DNA of 64,000 nt from Balaenoptera acutorostrata (taxonomy: Eukaryota > Chordata > Mammalia > Artiodactyla > Balaenopteridae): assembly GCF_949987535.1 (NCBI RefSeq), contig NC_080070.1, forward strand, positions 15,009,770-15,073,769, written 5' to 3'. Position numbers and translations under genes: made by a program. Below, one piece after another: positions 63,944-64,000 of the stretch; the stretch's first letter is position 1; every line of letters begins with the position of its first letter. Under the pieces are notes generated by a model. That model did not search any database. It saw only the letters and a program-made list of their open reading frames with translations, and had not been told where the DNA came from.

Positions 63944-64000
63944 ATGAGGTGGGTGTCCCTTGCCCAGGTTCCCAACCCCTTGTGCATAATTCTCATTATG

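Larger units (their letters stand above)
63171..64000. other. Intergenic DNA downstream of HIPK2
   Basis: No gene recognised. It contains a GC-rich patch (63340-63720), an exact 32-bp tandem duplication (63454-63517), an L1 remnant and a SINE. In human the next gene on this side is, as I recall, CLEC2L; nothing of it is visible here. Confidence 0.7.

Overview
This window is mammalian genomic DNA carrying the 3' part of one protein-coding gene, HIPK2 (homeodomain-interacting protein kinase 2), on the + strand. The many tRNA-derived SINEs of the CHR type (head sequences like 'cttccctggtggcgcagtgg', followed by tandem 'cacaactactgag' units) point to a cetartiodactyl. The CHR-2-like structure, with no Bov-tA or Bov-B elements seen, points to a cetacean. 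A mariner-type MITE with 'ggttggccaaaaagttcg' ends and a cetartiodactyl L1 3' end agree with this. There is no bacterial or viral gene content.

Layout: 1-1694 is the end of an upstream intron. Thirteen coding exons follow (1695-51556), all with AG/GT borders and matching phase. Together they encode 817 residues, from the APE motif of the kinase domain to the C-terminal residues KVNQYPYI and a TAA stop. About 370 N-terminal residues (N-terminus, ATP-binding lobe, catalytic loop, activation-loop tyrosine) lie upstream of the window. I recall human HIPK2 as 15 exons and 1198 residues; on that count these would be exons 3-15. Exons 1-4 finish the kinase domain. Exons 5-9 encode the Ser/Thr/Pro/Gln-rich region that binds homeodomain partners. 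Exon 10 carries basic NLS-like stretches and the SUMO-interaction motif ([15 protein letters not shown]). Exons 11-13 encode the regulatory and Tyr/His-rich C-terminus.

From 51557 to about 63170 lies a very long 3'UTR (about 11.6 kb), ending at an ATTAAA signal (63148-63153). That length fits the roughly 15-kb HIPK2 mRNA known in human. The 3'UTR holds a G-quadruplex-type motif just after the stop codon, an 18-G run, a perfect AU-rich hairpin, two MIR remnants, two Pumilio-type octamers, a perfect four-unit heat-shock-element palindrome and several candidate poly(A) signals. The last 0.8 kb is intergenic, with a GC-rich patch, an exact 32-bp tandem duplication, an L1 remnant and another SINE.

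The introns are ordinary mammalian introns filled with SINE, L1, MIR and L2 remnants and microsatellites. I did not find a previously undescribed genetic system. The observations worth checking are small: an apparent nine-residue in-frame loss in exon 12, a NAGNAG acceptor, structured motifs in the 3'UTR, nested or duplicated mobile elements, and an unidentified C-terminus-like reading frame in intron 10. Repeat families were assigned by eye, without a database search, and repeat edges are approximate unless target-site duplications are given. Exons are numbered within the window (1-13).
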